A stretch of DNA of 64,000 nt from an uncultured bacterium (GCA_949283655.1 CASDTH010000007.1:49213-113212); one strand, 5' to 3'; shown: positions 10,082-19,708, counted from the stretch's first letter. A program made the numbers and translations. Notes: generated by a model not told the origin, from the letters alone.

Positions 10082-10143
10082 ATTTCATTGATTGCCCTCG
10101 ACTAACGCGTTACGTTTCATATGGAAAGAAAGGTGATAGCCCT

Positions 10144-11514
10144 ATGGCACAAAAGTCAAAGAGTATTTTTGTGTGCGGCCAGTGCGGTTATGAAAGCCCC
10201 AAATGGTATGGGAAATGCCCTGGCTGCGGCGAGTGGAATACCATGATGGAGGAGCTGCGCACGCCGGCTGCGGCCTCCCCGGCGAAAGTGCGCTCCGGCA
10301 GTATGCCTCGTGCGGTGCAGCTCGAAGATATTTCCGCTGATACAGAGCACCGGTATACCACCGGCCTTAAGGAGCTGGACCGCGTGCTAGGTGGAGGGAT
10401 TGTGAAGGGCTCACTGGTGCTGTTAAGCGGCGATCCGGGCATTGGTAAGTCGACGATCCTGCTGCAAATCTGTGGTTTCTTGGGCGAGTCGCTGCGTATT
10501 TTGTATGTATCCGGAGAGGAATCCGCGCATCAGATTAAGCTGCGCGCCCAGCGACTTGGCGTTTCCACGCCGAATCTTTCCATTATGTGCGAAACCGATG
10601 TACAGTTGATCTCAGAATATATTCAAAGCGAACGTCCGGAGCTTGTCATCATTGATTCTATCCAAACGATGAATCACACGGACGTTGCCTCCTCCTCCGG
10701 CAGCGTTACGCAGGTGCGGGAATGCACCGGCCTGCTTATGCGCACGGCCAAAAGCGTAGATATCCCCATCATCGTGGTCGGCCATGTCAATAAGGATGGT
10801 AATATTGCGGGTCCGAAGGTGCTGGAGCATATTGTGGACGCAGTGCTTTATTTTGAAGGGGACAGGCATCTCTCCTACCGGATTCTGCGGGCGGTGAAAA
10901 ACCGCTATGGCTCTACCAATGAAATTGGCGTGTTTGAGATGCTTGACAATGGGCTCAGAGAGGTTGAAAACCCCTCGCTGATGCTACTCTCCGGGCGGCC
11001 GCAAAATGCCTCGGGCACCTGCGTTGCCTGTGTGATGGAGGGTTCCCGCCCCATCCTGGCCGAGGTGCAGGGGCTTGTGGCGCCCACGGGCTTCGGCACG
11101 CCGCGCCGTATGGCTACAGGGTTTGATTATAACCGGATGTCCATGCTGTTGGCAGTTCTGGAAAAGCGGGCAGGTTATTTCTTTGGAAATATGGATGCCT
11201 ATGTGAATGTGGTTGGCGGTTTCCGCCTGGACGAACCAGCGGCGGATTTATCCGTTGCGCTGGCGCTTGTCTCCAGCCTGAAGGATTGCGTGGTGCGGGA
11301 GGATGTGCTGGCTTTTGGCGAAATTGGCCTTGCGGGGGAGATTCGCGCCGTGGGCAATACGGAGCAGCGGATTAACGAGGCGGCTCGATTGGGCTTTCGC
11401 CGTTGCGTGGTGCCAAAGCACAGCCTCAAGCAATTGTCTGCAAGCGTCCGGCAGGGCATTGAAATCGTGGGTGTGCGTACGGTGCGTGAGGCGTTTGAAG
11501 CGATCATCGGGTGA
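10144..11514 (+). CDS. radA: DNA repair protein RadA (Sms)
   Basis: A 456-residue cytoplasmic RecA-like ATPase that promotes branch migration in recombination repair. It has an N-terminal zinc finger (C11, C14, C25, C28), Walker A GDPGIGKST at 96-104, the RadA-specific KNRYGSTNE motif near residue 252, and a C-terminal Lon-like domain with GEIGLAGEIRAVGN. Length and order are normal. The frame is open from 9970, but the ATG at 10144 follows AAAGGTGA and matches the family N-terminus. The 3' end overlaps a small antisense gene by 11 nt. Confidence 0.97.
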   Translation: MAQKSKSIFVCGQCGYESPKWYGKCPGCGEWNTMMEELRTPAAASPAKVRSGSMPRAVQLEDISADTEHRYTTGLKELDRVLGGGIVKGSLVLLSGDPGIGKSTILLQICGFLGESLRILYVSGEESAHQIKLRAQRLGVSTPNLSIMCETDVQLISEYIQSERPELVIIDSIQTMNHTDVASSSGSVTQVRECTGLLMRTAKSVDIPIIVVGHVNKDGNIAGPKVLEHIVDAVLYFEGDRHLSYRILRAVKNRYGSTNEIGVFEMLDNGLREVENPSLMLLSGRPQNASGTCVACVMEGSRPILAEVQGLVAPTGFGTPRRMATGFDYNRMSMLLAVLEKRAGYFFGNMDAYVNVVGGFRLDEPAADLSVALALVSSLKDCVVREDVLAFGEIGLAGEIRAVGNTEQRINEAARLGFRRCVVPKHSLKQLSASVRQGIEIVGVRTVREAFEAIIG

Positions 11515-11656
11515 GCTTCCCGGGCGGCGTTTTCCGTTCGCGGGGGGTAAAATAGACACACTCCTTATGAATGCTGTTCACACCCGATGCCTGGCGCAGC
11601 GTGCAGCAGCCTTCGGATTGAAAGCGGCAGTCTGCGCTGCATGGAATGAAATTCAT
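11504..11656 (-). CDS. Small Cys-rich protein, DUF1540-like pattern
   Basis: A 50-residue protein with cysteines at 6, 10, 17, 18 and 33, in the arrangement PCSADCRFQSEGCCTL followed by ECVYF. Small clostridial proteins with this layout are thought to bind a metal. The ATG at 11656 lies 10 nt after GGGAGG. An ATG three codons earlier is too close to that site. Its end overlaps the 3' end of radA on the other strand. Function unknown. The start site and Cys spacing support a real gene. Confidence 0.62.
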   Translation of the reverse strand: MNFIPCSADCRFQSEGCCTLRQASGVNSIHKECVYFTPRERKTPPGKLTR

Positions 11657-11903
11657 CCTCTGCATTCCTCCCGTGCTCTCGCGCTGGCAGCTGTACCGGC
11701 GCCTCAGGCGCACAGCGCCGCGCCGCTGCTCGGATGGGGGAATCCGGTCGGCCGGGCGGCGTTATGTTTCTGATGCGCCGGTGCATACCTATTGTGTGAA
11801 AAAAAGCCGGGCATATACGTCCCCTTTAATCAGGATGCGCCGTAGCCGGGCCTGCGGCGCTGCTGTTTCCAAAATCATTGCATCAGGAAAGGAGAAAATA
11901 TAT

Positions 11904-12656
11904 ATGCTCCCTGTCCCTGTGCCCAATCTTCCCAACGGGAGGGTGGTGGCCGCTGTTGTGGGCAGCGTGGATCCGCGTGTGATCCGCTCGTTGGAGGCAC
12001 TGGGCGTATGGACGCTGGCGGCCGGCCCAAACCGTAGCCTGCCTGCCGCGATGTGCCGGCATGCCGATTTGCTGGCGCATCCGGTGGGAGATGGCACTGT
12101 TCTGGTAGCGCGGGGGGAGCACCGCTTGCACAATGCGCTTTGCGGGTTTGGCCTTTCCGTTTCGTTTCTTCGGAAGGAACTGGCGCCACGCTACCCGGGC
12201 GATGTGCTGCTCAATGCGGCCCGCGTGGGGGAACGGCTTGTCTGTAATGCCGGCCATACTGCGCCGGAGATTTTAGAGGCCGCTGAGCAGATGGGGCTTG
12301 AGGTGATCGACGTCCGGCAGGGCTATGCAAAATGCAGTCTGTGTATTGTGTCGGATACGGCGGTGATCACCTCGGATGGGGGGCTTTTTTCCGCGTTGCG
12401 TGCAGCGGGGCTGGAGGTGCTCAAGATCATCCCCGGCTGTATCCGCCTGCCGGGCTATGGCTATGGGTTTATCGGCGGCTGCTGCGGGAAGCTCGATGCC
12501 TCCACCATGGCGTTTGCAGGGGATGTGAGCACACATCCGGATGGCGGCAAGATCCTTGCCTTTTTAGAGCGGCACGGCGTGAGCTGCCACAACCTGCTGC
12601 CGGAGGGGGAGAAGTTACTGGATATCGGCTCGATCCTCCCGCTGATGCAGGAGTGA
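11904..12656 (+). CDS. DUF6873-like GME-fold protein
   Basis: A 250-residue protein that resembles the DUF6873 family of amidinotransferase-like (guanidino-modifying enzyme, GME) fold proteins. Conserved-looking elements are NAARVGERLVCNAGHTAPEILE, VRQGYAKCSLCIVSD, SDGGLFSALRAAGLEVLKI and the Gly-rich GYGYGFIGGCCG stretch with adjacent cysteines. The enzymatic activity of the family is not known to me. The ATG at 11904 follows AAGGAG. It lies alone between the small Cys-rich gene and the promoter of the yicC operon. Confidence 0.65.
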   Translation: MLPVPVPNLPNGRVVAAVVGSVDPRVIRSLEALGVWTLAAGPNRSLPAAMCRHADLLAHPVGDGTVLVARGEHRLHNALCGFGLSVSFLRKELAPRYPGDVLLNAARVGERLVCNAGHTAPEILEAAEQMGLEVIDVRQGYAKCSLCIVSDTAVITSDGGLFSALRAAGLEVLKIIPGCIRLPGYGYGFIGGCCGKLDASTMAFAGDVSTHPDGGKILAFLERHGVSCHNLLPEGEKLLDIGSILPLMQE

Positions 12657-12683
12657 CTCCGTAAAAGCGCATGGGATTTTTAT

Positions 12684-12713
12684 TTGACAAACCGTATCCG
12701 TTTTTGTTAAAAT
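12684..12713 (+). promoter_or_regulatory. SigA-type promoter of the yicC-to-spoVM operon
   Basis: TTGACA (12684-12689) and TAAAAT (12708-12713) are separated by 18 nt and lie 110 nt before yicC. This is the clearest promoter at the head of the long collinear gene cluster. Confidence 0.8.
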
Positions 12714-12822
12714 ACACGATAAAGCATCGTGTGCTCCGGCCTGCCGGCGCAAATGCTTCCCACCCTTGTAGGGGCGGCGTGCACCAAGTGTCGTCCCCCC
12801 TCTATGAAAGAGGAGAACGCCG

Positions 12823-13701
12823 ATGGTAAAAAGCATGACGGGCTATGGCCGCGCGGAGGATCTTATCGACGGGATGCAGATCGCCGTGGAATGCAAAAGC
12901 GTCAATCACCGTTACCTTGAGTTCACCGTCAAGGCGCCGCGTAACTACGGCTTTTTGGAGGAGCGGCTTAAGCGGCTTGTAATGCAGTACCTTTCCCGGG
13001 GCAAGGTGGAATGCTTCGTCCAGCTTGATCTGCTGGAGGATGCAGGGGTGACCGTGCAGGTCAACCAGCCGCTGGCGGAGGGATATGTAGCCGCGCTGCG
13101 GGAGCTGGTGGAGTGCTACGGCGTGCAGGATGATATTTCGGCCTGTGCATTGGGGCGCTTTAGCGATGTGCTTTCCATCCACAAGGTGGAAACGGATGAG
13201 GAGAAGATATGGCTTGCCGTCCAAGCGGTTGCCCAGCGGGCTGTAGAGGCCTGTGTGCAAATGCGTGAGCGGGAAGGCGAGCGCCTGCGGGCGGATATCC
13301 TCTCCCGGGCGGATCGGATTTTGGAGGATGTCGCCTTTATTGAAGTGCGTTCGCCGGAGACGGTGCGTCTGTACCGGGAAAAGCTGCTTGCCCGGATGCA
13401 GGAAGTTTTGGCCGACGCGAAGGTGGACGAGCAGCGGATCCTGACAGAGGCGGCGATTTACGCCGATAAGGTGGCCGTGGATGAGGAGACGGTGCGCTTG
13501 CGCAGCCATATCAGCCAGTTGCACGCCTTCTTTGAGGCGGATGAGGCAATTGGGCGGAAGATGGATTTTTTGGTGCAGGAGATGAACCGCGAGGCAAACA
13601 CCATCGGCTCCAAGGCGCAGGATGTGGAGATTGCCCGCAAGGTTCTGGATATCAAGGCGGAGATTGAAAAAATCCGTGAGCAGGTGCAAAACATCGAATA
13701 A
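12823..13701 (+). CDS. yicC: YicC/YloC family endoribonuclease
   Basis: A 292-residue protein with the family N-terminus VKSMTGYGRAE, the conserved ECKSVNHRYLE strand and the C-terminal segment KMDFLVQEMNREANTIGSKAQD. YicC proteins are cytoplasmic oligomeric endoribonucleases linked to RNA turnover. The gene heads the cluster yicC-remA-gmk-rpoZ-priA, the same order as yloC-ylzA-gmk-rpoZ in Bacillus subtilis. It starts with ATG shortly after an AGAGGAG site and ends 67 nt before remA. Confidence 0.95.
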   Translation: MVKSMTGYGRAEDLIDGMQIAVECKSVNHRYLEFTVKAPRNYGFLEERLKRLVMQYLSRGKVECFVQLDLLEDAGVTVQVNQPLAEGYVAALRELVECYGVQDDISACALGRFSDVLSIHKVETDEEKIWLAVQAVAQRAVEACVQMREREGERLRADILSRADRILEDVAFIEVRSPETVRLYREKLLARMQEVLADAKVDEQRILTEAAIYADKVAVDEETVRLRSHISQLHAFFEADEAIGRKMDFLVQEMNREANTIGSKAQDVEIARKVLDIKAEIEKIREQVQNIE

Positions 13702-13768
13702 TTTGATGGAAGCGGCAGGGTAGCCGGCTGCTTTCCGGCCCTCTGGGCAATTCGCGGGAGGAGACAGA

Positions 13769-14044
13769 ATGAAGCTCATCAACATCGGCTTTGGCAATAT
13801 GGTCAACGCCAACCGGCTGGTCGCCATCGTCAGCCCGGAGTCCGCTCCAATCAAGCGGATCATTCAGGATTGTAAGGAGCGGGGCACGCTCATTGACGCA
13901 ACGCACGGGCGCCGCACGCGCGCCGTGATTATTACAGACAGCGATCATGTCATTCTCACCTATCTGCAATCTGAGACGGTGGCAAACCGGCTTAACGATG
14001 ACGAGGATGAGATCGATGAGGAGGGCGCGCCGGACGATGAGTGA
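13769..14044 (+). CDS. remA: RemA family regulator (DUF370)
   Basis: A 91-residue protein starting [30 protein letters not shown], characteristic of RemA/DUF370. In Bacillus it forms ring-like DNA-binding oligomers that activate biofilm matrix and osmoprotection genes; in clostridia the role is less known. The acidic tail ([15 protein letters not shown]) is longer than in Bacillus. The stop overlaps the start of gmk by 8 nt, so the genes are coupled. Confidence 0.95.
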   Translation: MKLINIGFGNMVNANRLVAIVSPESAPIKRIIQDCKERGTLIDATHGRRTRAVIITDSDHVILTYLQSETVANRLNDDEDEIDEEGAPDDE

Positions 14045-14654
14045 AAAAAAGAGGGGAATGCTGTTTATTTTATCCGGCCCGTCCGGCTCCGGAAAGGATA
14101 CGATCCTGGAGCGGCTGGCGAAGCGGGATGCCAATGTGCAGCTTTCCATTTCGCTAACCACCCGTGCAGCGCGTGATTGGGAGATTGATGGTTTCCATTA
14201 TTATTTTGTCACCAAGGATTATTTTCTGCAAAAGCTGGAGCGGGATGAAATTCTCGAGTATGCACAGTATGGCGAAAATTACTATGGCACACCGCGTGAC
14301 CCGGTCGATCAATGGCTGGCGGAGGGGAAAACCGTCATTCTGAAGATTGAGGTGCAGGGCGCGGAGAAAATTCGCCGGATGTATCCGGATGTGGTCAGCA
14401 TTTTCCTGATGCCGCCTTCCATGCAGGCCCTGGAGCAGCGGCTGCGCAATCGGGAGAGTGAGTGCGAAAAGGATATTGAAACGCGTATGCGCATCGCAAA
14501 GGATGAAATTGCCCGGTCCGGTGAATATAATTATATCGTTGTTAATGATATTCTTGATTATGCGGTGAGTGATATCTGCGCCATCATCCAGGCGGAAAAT
14601 CTGAGAGCTTCCCGCATGAATTCATTTGTAAAAGAGGTATTGGAGCATGTTTAA
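14037..14654 (+). CDS. gmk: Guanylate kinase
   Basis: A 205-residue enzyme that phosphorylates GMP to GDP in the cytoplasm. P-loop [11 protein letters not shown] is at about residues 11-21, the GMP-binding [14 protein letters not shown] region follows, then YGENYYGTP and the conserved [13 protein letters not shown] segment. The ATG at 14037 sits inside the end of remA (8-nt overlap). The longer frame from 13947 is only overlap with remA. The last 8 nt overlap rpoZ. Confidence 0.97.
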   Translation: MSEKKRGMLFILSGPSGSGKDTILERLAKRDANVQLSISLTTRAARDWEIDGFHYYFVTKDYFLQKLERDEILEYAQYGENYYGTPRDPVDQWLAEGKTVILKIEVQGAEKIRRMYPDVVSIFLMPPSMQALEQRLRNRESECEKDIETRMRIAKDEIARSGEYNYIVVNDILDYAVSDICAIIQAENLRASRMNSFVKEVLEHV

Positions 14655-14856
14655 TCCCGATTTAAGCGTATTGCTGAAAAACAATATCAGCCGGTATTCT
14701 CTGGTAACGGCTACTGCAAAGCGTGCGCGCGCCATTGCAGATGAGGCGCAGTTTAACGGCGAGCATCTCACGGAGAAGCCCGTCAGCATCGCCTTGGGCG
14801 AGCTGCTCGACGGCAAATATGAAATTGTAGAGCCTGAGGAAATCCGCGACCTGTAA
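14647..14856 (+). CDS. rpoZ: RNA polymerase omega subunit
   Basis: A 69-residue protein with the omega signature: an N-terminal SRYSLVTATAKRARAIADEA helix followed by KPVSIALGELLDGKYEI. It helps assemble and stabilise the beta' subunit. The ATG overlaps the end of gmk by 8 nt, as in many Firmicutes. It is followed 40 nt later by priA. The coaBC gene found here in Bacillus is absent. Confidence 0.93.
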   Translation: MFNPDLSVLLKNNISRYSLVTATAKRARAIADEAQFNGEHLTEKPVSIALGELLDGKYEIVEPEEIRDL

Positions 14857-14896
14857 AAGCCCGTTTGCAGGCCGCAGGCAGGCAGAAGGGGTATCC

Positions 14897-17371
14897 ATGG
14901 CCCATATATTGGTTGCTAAGGTGGCGGTGGAAAACGTCGCCTACCATTTTGACAAAGCATACGATTATCGTGTTCCGGATTCCCTGCGGGGGCGCGCGCT
15001 GCCGGGGTGCCGCGTCAGCGTCCCATTCGGCAAGGGGAACCGTAAGCGGTTTGGTATGCTTTTTTCCCTTTCTGAAGAGGAACAGGCGGGCCCGCTCAAG
15101 CAGGTGTCCACCGTGCTGGATGACACCCCAATTTTAAATGAGGAGATGCTGCGCCTGGCGGTTTGGCTCAAGGCGCATACTTTTTGCACCCTCTATGAGG
15201 CTGTGCGCACAGTGCTGCCCAGCGGGATCAATCTCCGCCATCATGTGAAATACGCCGTCTCTCAGCAGGGCGCGGCGCAGGCCTTCACTCTGCCGCAGCA
15301 GGAGCACGTGGTGCTGGAGCTGCTGCGAAAACGGCGGATTTATGTTTCAGAGGAGCAGATTTTACGCCAGGCCGGGCTCAATGGGGATACCAGCGTGCTG
15401 CAGCGGCTGGTGCAAAAGGGGCTGATCCTCCGCAATGATGAGGCTGTGCGGCGCGTGGGAGATGCAACGGTGCGTATGGCGCGCCTGTGCGCGACACAGG
15501 AGGAGCTGGAGAGCCTGCGCCCTCCGCTGACGCAAAAGCAGCGCGCTGTGACGGACGTCCTGCAGGATGTGGGCTGTGCTTCCGTCAAGGAGCTGTGCTA
15601 TTTTACGGGGGTAACGCCCGCCGTGATTGCAGCGCTTGAAAAAAAAGGCGCCGTCGCTTACTACGATAGCGAGGTTTACCGCACGCCGGCACAGCCAAGC
15701 TCGCCGGAGCCAGAGCAGGTCTGTGCGCCGCCCATTCGGCTGACACAAAAGCAGGAGGCTGCCTTTCAAAGCCTGCTCAAGCAGTACCGGCGTGGGCAGG
15801 GCGGCGTCTCTCTGCTCTTCGGCGTAACCGGGAGCGGAAAAACACAGGTTTTTTTGCGCATGATCGACGAAGTCTCCGCACAGGGGCGCGGAGTAATTGT
15901 AATGGTGCCTGAAATTTCTCTCACACCGCAGACAGTGGCAATTTTCCGCCGCCGCTATGGCGAAAAGGTCGCCGTGTTTCACAGTGCTCTCTCCCTAGGG
16001 GAGCGGCTGGATGAGTGGAAACGAGTGAAAAACGGCGAAGCGGGGATCGTTATCGGCACGCGCTGCGCGGTATTTGCGCCCTTTGAGAATATTGGGCTGA
16101 TTGTGATGGATGAGGAGCAGGAGCACACCTATAAATCCGAATCCTCCCCGCGTTATCACGCGCGCGACGTGGCCAAATTCCGTTGTGCGCAGCACAAGGC
16201 GCTTCTGGTGCTGGCCTCCGCCACACCTGCTGTGGAGAGCTATGCTGCAGCCCGAAGCGGCCGCTACACGCTGAATGTTTTGGATGAACGCTACGGCGGC
16301 GCTGTCCTGCCGGAGGTGGTCACCGTTGACCTGTGCGCAGAGAGCGCAGCCGGCAACCGGACGGCGATCAGCCGCCGCCTGTTTGAGGAGCTTCGCCAAA
16401 CCCTTTCAGAGGGCAGACAGTCCATCCTGCTGATGAACCGCCGCGGCTACCATACCTTTGTTGCCTGCCGTTCCTGCGGCCACGTGGTCACCTGCCCGCA
16501 TTGCAGCATTTCACTGACCTATCACCGTGCAAACGGGCGGCTGATGTGCCATTATTGCGGCTATTCCGAGCCGTTTCGGGATACCTGCCCGGAATGTGGG
16601 GCGCAGGATGTCCGCTATGCGGGCTCCGGGACGCAGCGGGTGGAGGATGAGCTTGCACAGCTGCTGCCCAATGCGCGCGTGTTGCGCATGGATGCGGATA
16701 CCACCATGTCCCGCTATGCGCATGAGGATAAGCTGGCCGCTTTTGCGCGCGGGGAATACGACATCATGCTGGGTACGCAGATGGTGGCAAAGGGGCTCGA
16801 TTTTCCCAATGTGACGCTGGTAGGCGTGATTTCTGCCGACCAGCAGCTGTATAACGATGATTACCGCAGCTTGGAGCGCACTTTTGCGCTGCTCACGCAG
16901 GTGGTGGGCCGCTCTGGGCGGGGCGGCATGAGGGGCCGTGCCGTTATCCAGACGCTCACGCCCGAAAACCCCGTCATCCGCTTGGCGGCCCGTCAGGATT
17001 ATGATGCGTTTTATCAGACGGAGATTTTGTTGCGCCGCGCCATGATCTACCCCCCGTTTTGCGATATGCTGTGCATCGGCTTTGTAGGGGGGAAGGAGGT
17101 ACAGGTGGAATCGGCCTCCAAATGCTTTTTGGAGCAGCTCAAGGCCTTGAGCCAGAGCAATTACCCGGAGCAGAAGTTTATTGTGCTGGGCCCCATGCCG
17201 CCGCGCATTGCCAAGCTCAGCAACAAATTCCGCTACCGGTTGATCATTAAGTGCCGCAATACGCAGGGCTTCCGGGCGATGATTGCGCAGCTGCTCACCC
17301 AGTTCCCAAAGGATGCGCGGTTTAAAGAGGTCACGATCTATGCGGATATGAATCCGGAAGGGATGTATTAG
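14897..17371 (+). CDS. priA: Primosomal protein N' (replication restart helicase PriA)
   Basis: An 824-residue 3'-5' helicase that reloads the replisome at stalled forks. An N-terminal 3'-DNA-binding domain is followed by a DEAD-like helicase core with Walker A GVTGSGKTQ (about 309-317) and the DEEQEH box (about 405-410). Then come the PriA zinc-binding insertion, with four CxxC pairs (CRSCG, CPHC, CHYCG, CPECG, about 523-575), and helicase motifs IMLGTQMVAKGLDFPNV and QVVGRSGRG. Length is typical. It follows rpoZ by 40 nt in the operon. Confidence 0.98.
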   Translation: MAHILVAKVAVENVAYHFDKAYDYRVPDSLRGRALPGCRVSVPFGKGNRKRFGMLFSLSEEEQAGPLKQVSTVLDDTPILNEEMLRLAVWLKAHTFCTLYEAVRTVLPSGINLRHHVKYAVSQQGAAQAFTLPQQEHVVLELLRKRRIYVSEEQILRQAGLNGDTSVLQRLVQKGLILRNDEAVRRVGDATVRMARLCATQEELESLRPPLTQKQRAVTDVLQDVGCASVKELCYFTGVTPAVIAALEKKGAVAYYDSEVYRTPAQPSSPEPEQVCAPPIRLTQKQEAAFQSLLKQYRRGQGGVSLLFGVTGSGKTQVFLRMIDEVSAQGRGVIVMVPEISLTPQTVAIFRRRYGEKVAVFHSALSLGERLDEWKRVKNGEAGIVIGTRCAVFAPFENIGLIVMDEEQEHTYKSESSPRYHARDVAKFRCAQHKALLVLASATPAVESYAAARSGRYTLNVLDERYGGAVLPEVVTVDLCAESAAGNRTAISRRLFEELRQTLSEGRQSILLMNRRGYHTFVACRSCGHVVTCPHCSISLTYHRANGRLMCHYCGYSEPFRDTCPECGAQDVRYAGSGTQRVEDELAQLLPNARVLRMDADTTMSRYAHEDKLAAFARGEYDIMLGTQMVAKGLDFPNVTLVGVISADQQLYNDDYRSLERTFALLTQVVGRSGRGGMRGRAVIQTLTPENPVIRLAARQDYDAFYQTEILLRRAMIYPPFCDMLCIGFVGGKEVQVESASKCFLEQLKALSQSNYPEQKFIVLGPMPPRIAKLSNKFRYRLIIKCRNTQGFRAMIAQLLTQFPKDARFKEVTIYADMNPEGMY

Positions 17372-17418
17372 GCTATATTTATGGCTGATCCAAGGCGCTT
17401 CCTGAAAAATTTGCGCTG

Positions 17419-17462
17419 TTGACAACGCTCTTCATAGATATTCCATATTTATGGTGTAAAAT
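17419..17462 (+). promoter_or_regulatory. Possible internal promoter before def
   Basis: A perfect -35 hexamer TTGACA is at 17419-17424 and a TAAAAT at 17457-17462, but the spacing (32 nt) is wrong for one promoter. A closer -10 (CATATT, 17444-17449, 19-nt spacer) is weak. The 144-nt gap between priA and def supports an internal promoter, though its exact boxes are unclear. Confidence 0.4.
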
Positions 17463-17515
17463 AAAAGAAAACCGCCGCTGATATGAAGCAGATAACTGGA
17501 AAGGATGGATGCCGC

Positions 17516-17983
17516 ATGGCTTTGAGAAATATTGTAACGGAGGGCGACCCGATCTTAGCTAAAAAAAGCCGTCCGGTTGAGAAGTTTGACGGCCGCCTGG
17601 CAGAGCTTTTGGATGATATGAAGCAAACGCTGTACCATGCGGAGGGCGCAGGGCTGGCCGCCGTTCAGGTGGGCGTTTTGCGCCGCGTGGTGGTAGTCGA
17701 TGTGGGCGACGGCTATCTGGAGTTGATCAATCCGGAGATCATTGATGCGCAGGGCGAGCAGCGCGAGAATGAGGGCTGTCTCTCCGTGCCTGGCAAATAT
17801 GGGGCGACGCTTCGCCCGGCAGTTGTTAAGGTGAAGGCGCAAAACCGCGAGGGCAAATGGTGCGTGTATCAGGGCGAGGGTCTGAAGGCGCGTTGCTTCT
17901 GCCACGAGATCGATCACCTGGATGGCATCCTATTTACACAGCGCCTGGCGCCGGGCGAAACGCTTCAGTCCTCAAACGCATAG
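17516..17983 (+). CDS. def: Peptide deformylase
   Basis: A 155-residue metalloenzyme that removes the formyl group from new proteins. The three family motifs are present: GAGLAAVQVG (motif 1), EGCLSVPG (motif 2, metal Cys) and CHEIDHLDG (motif 3, HExxH-type site). The ATG at 17516 gives the usual MALRNIVTEGDPIL start; a longer frame from 17483 is less likely. It is followed 23 nt later by fmt, its usual partner. Confidence 0.97.
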   Translation: MALRNIVTEGDPILAKKSRPVEKFDGRLAELLDDMKQTLYHAEGAGLAAVQVGVLRRVVVVDVGDGYLELINPEIIDAQGEQRENEGCLSVPGKYGATLRPAVVKVKAQNREGKWCVYQGEGLKARCFCHEIDHLDGILFTQRLAPGETLQSSNA

Positions 17984-18006
17984 CAGAAAAGGAGCGGATC
18001 GGATTC

Positions 18007-18939
18007 ATGCGGATTGTATTTATGGGCACACCGGAGTTCGCCGTGCCGTGCCTGGAGCGGCTGCTCGCGGATGGCCACGAGGTCGCAGGTGTGTTTACAC
18101 AGCCGGATAAACCAAAGGGCAGGGGCTACGCAATGGCTGCGCCGCCAGTAAAGCAGGCAGCACAGCGAGCGGGGCTTCCAGTGTTTCAGCCCATCTCCAT
18201 AAAAACGGAGGAAACACTCGCGCAGCTGCGTGAGCTTGCGCCAGAGCTGATCATTGTGGTGGCCTATGGCAAAATTTTGCCGCGCGCGGTGCTGGAGCTG
18301 CCGGAATATGGCTGCATTAACGTGCATGCCTCTCTGCTGCCCCGGCTGCGCGGCGCGGCGCCGATCCAGTGGGCGATCCTGCGCGGCGATCAAAAAAGCG
18401 GCGTGACGACGATGTATATGGATACCGGGCTGGATACGGGGGATATGCTATTAAAGGCCGAGACGCCGATCGGCGCAGATGAAACGGCCGGCGGGCTGCA
18501 CGACCGTTTATCGCAAATGGGTGCGCAGCTGCTGTCTGACACACTCCATGCCCTACAAAGCGGTTCCCTGCGGCGGGAACCTCAGCGGGAGGAAGATTCC
18601 ACCTATGCGCCGATGCTGGATAAATCTCTCTGCCCGATTGACTGGTCAAAACCCGCGCAGGAGATACACAATCAGATCCGCGGCCTTTCCCCATGGCCGG
18701 TTGCGGTTACCAGGCTGCAGGGCAGGCAGCTGAAAGTGCACACCTCCCGCCTGGAGGAGGAATCCAGCGCAGGCCCGGCGGGCGCCGTGGCAAGCGGTAA
18801 GGATTGTATTCGGGTTGTATGCGGAGACGGCCGGCTGCTCGCTCTCATCTGCGTGCAGCCGGAGGGAGGCAAGCGAATGGCTGCGGCTGACTTTTTACGT
18901 GGGCATCCCATTCAGGAGGGAACCATCCTGGGGGAGTGA
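18007..18939 (+). CDS. fmt: Methionyl-tRNA formyltransferase
   Basis: A 310-residue enzyme that formylates initiator Met-tRNA. The start MRIVFMGTPEFAVPCLERLL is typical. The formyl-folate site is in NVHASLLPRLRGAAPIQWAI with the SLLPRLRGAAP signature, followed by MDTGLDTGDML and a C-terminal tRNA-binding domain. The ATG at 18007 follows GGAGCGGAT. Together with def it forms the formylation/deformylation pair. Confidence 0.97.
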   Translation: MRIVFMGTPEFAVPCLERLLADGHEVAGVFTQPDKPKGRGYAMAAPPVKQAAQRAGLPVFQPISIKTEETLAQLRELAPELIIVVAYGKILPRAVLELPEYGCINVHASLLPRLRGAAPIQWAILRGDQKSGVTTMYMDTGLDTGDMLLKAETPIGADETAGGLHDRLSQMGAQLLSDTLHALQSGSLRREPQREEDSTYAPMLDKSLCPIDWSKPAQEIHNQIRGLSPWPVAVTRLQGRQLKVHTSRLEEESSAGPAGAVASGKDCIRVVCGDGRLLALICVQPEGGKRMAAADFLRGHPIQEGTILGE

Positions 18940-18988
18940 GCCTTGCTCCCCTGTGGCCCTCCGGCCCGTTGAAAGGATGAGTGAACGC

Positions 18989-19690
18989 ATGAATTTCTTT
19001 TTATTTCATTTGGATTATTATTATCTAATTTTGGTTGTGCCGGCACTGGTGCTGGCATTGATTGCCCAGATAGGCGTTAAGCGCGCCTATGCAAAATATG
19101 CACAGGTGCGTGTGGTAAGCGGCCTGACAGGGGCGGATGCAGCCATGAATGTGCTGCGCCATTATGGCCTGACAGAGGTGCGCATTGAGCGTGTGAACGG
19201 AAAATTGACGGATCACTACGACCCGCGCACCAATGTGATCCGTCTGTCCGACGGGGTGTATGGGAGCGCCTCGGTTGCTGCAATCGGCATTGCTTGCCAT
19301 GAGGCTGGGCACGCTGTTCAATATGCGAAAGGATATCTACCTATCAAAATCCGCAGTGCGATTCTGCCTGTGTGCAATATCGGCTCCACGCTCGGTATTC
19401 CGCTGGCGGTAGCGGGCCTAATCTTTGGCGCAGATCTGCTGGTGAATATCGGCCTGCTGCTATATTCTCTGGTGGTGATCTTTCAGCTGGCGACGCTGCC
19501 GGTGGAGTTTAACGCAAGCCACCGCGCTGTCAGCGTGATCGATGAGACCGGCATGCTCTCTGAGCGGGAGCTGCCAGGGGCACGTAGCGTGTTGCGCGCT
19601 GCCGCGATGACCTATGTGGCGGCGCTCGTGGTCTCTCTCGCAAATCTGCTGCGTCTACTTGCGCTCTTTGCAGGGCGCAGGAATGATTGA
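18989..19690 (+). CDS. YugP-like neutral zinc metallopeptidase (membrane)
   Basis: A 233-residue membrane protein of the YugP/Zn_peptidase_2 family. A membrane helix at residues 9-29 is followed by a cytoplasmic-type domain with the zinc motif CHEAGHAVQ (HExxH), then two or three further membrane segments (IGSTLGIPLAVAGLIFGADLL, NIGLLLYSLVVIFQL, C-terminal helix). The region VEFNASHRAV probably carries a further ligand. The substrate is unknown. Starts at 18977 and 18989 are possible; the second is better placed after GAAAGGA. It lies between fmt and rsmB, where many clostridia carry it. Confidence 0.88.
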   Translation: MNFFLFHLDYYYLILVVPALVLALIAQIGVKRAYAKYAQVRVVSGLTGADAAMNVLRHYGLTEVRIERVNGKLTDHYDPRTNVIRLSDGVYGSASVAAIGIACHEAGHAVQYAKGYLPIKIRSAILPVCNIGSTLGIPLAVAGLIFGADLLVNIGLLLYSLVVIFQLATLPVEFNASHRAVSVIDETGMLSERELPGARSVLRAAAMTYVAALVVSLANLLRLLALFAGRRND

Positions 19691-19708
19691 GCAAAACGGA
19701 GGGATTCT

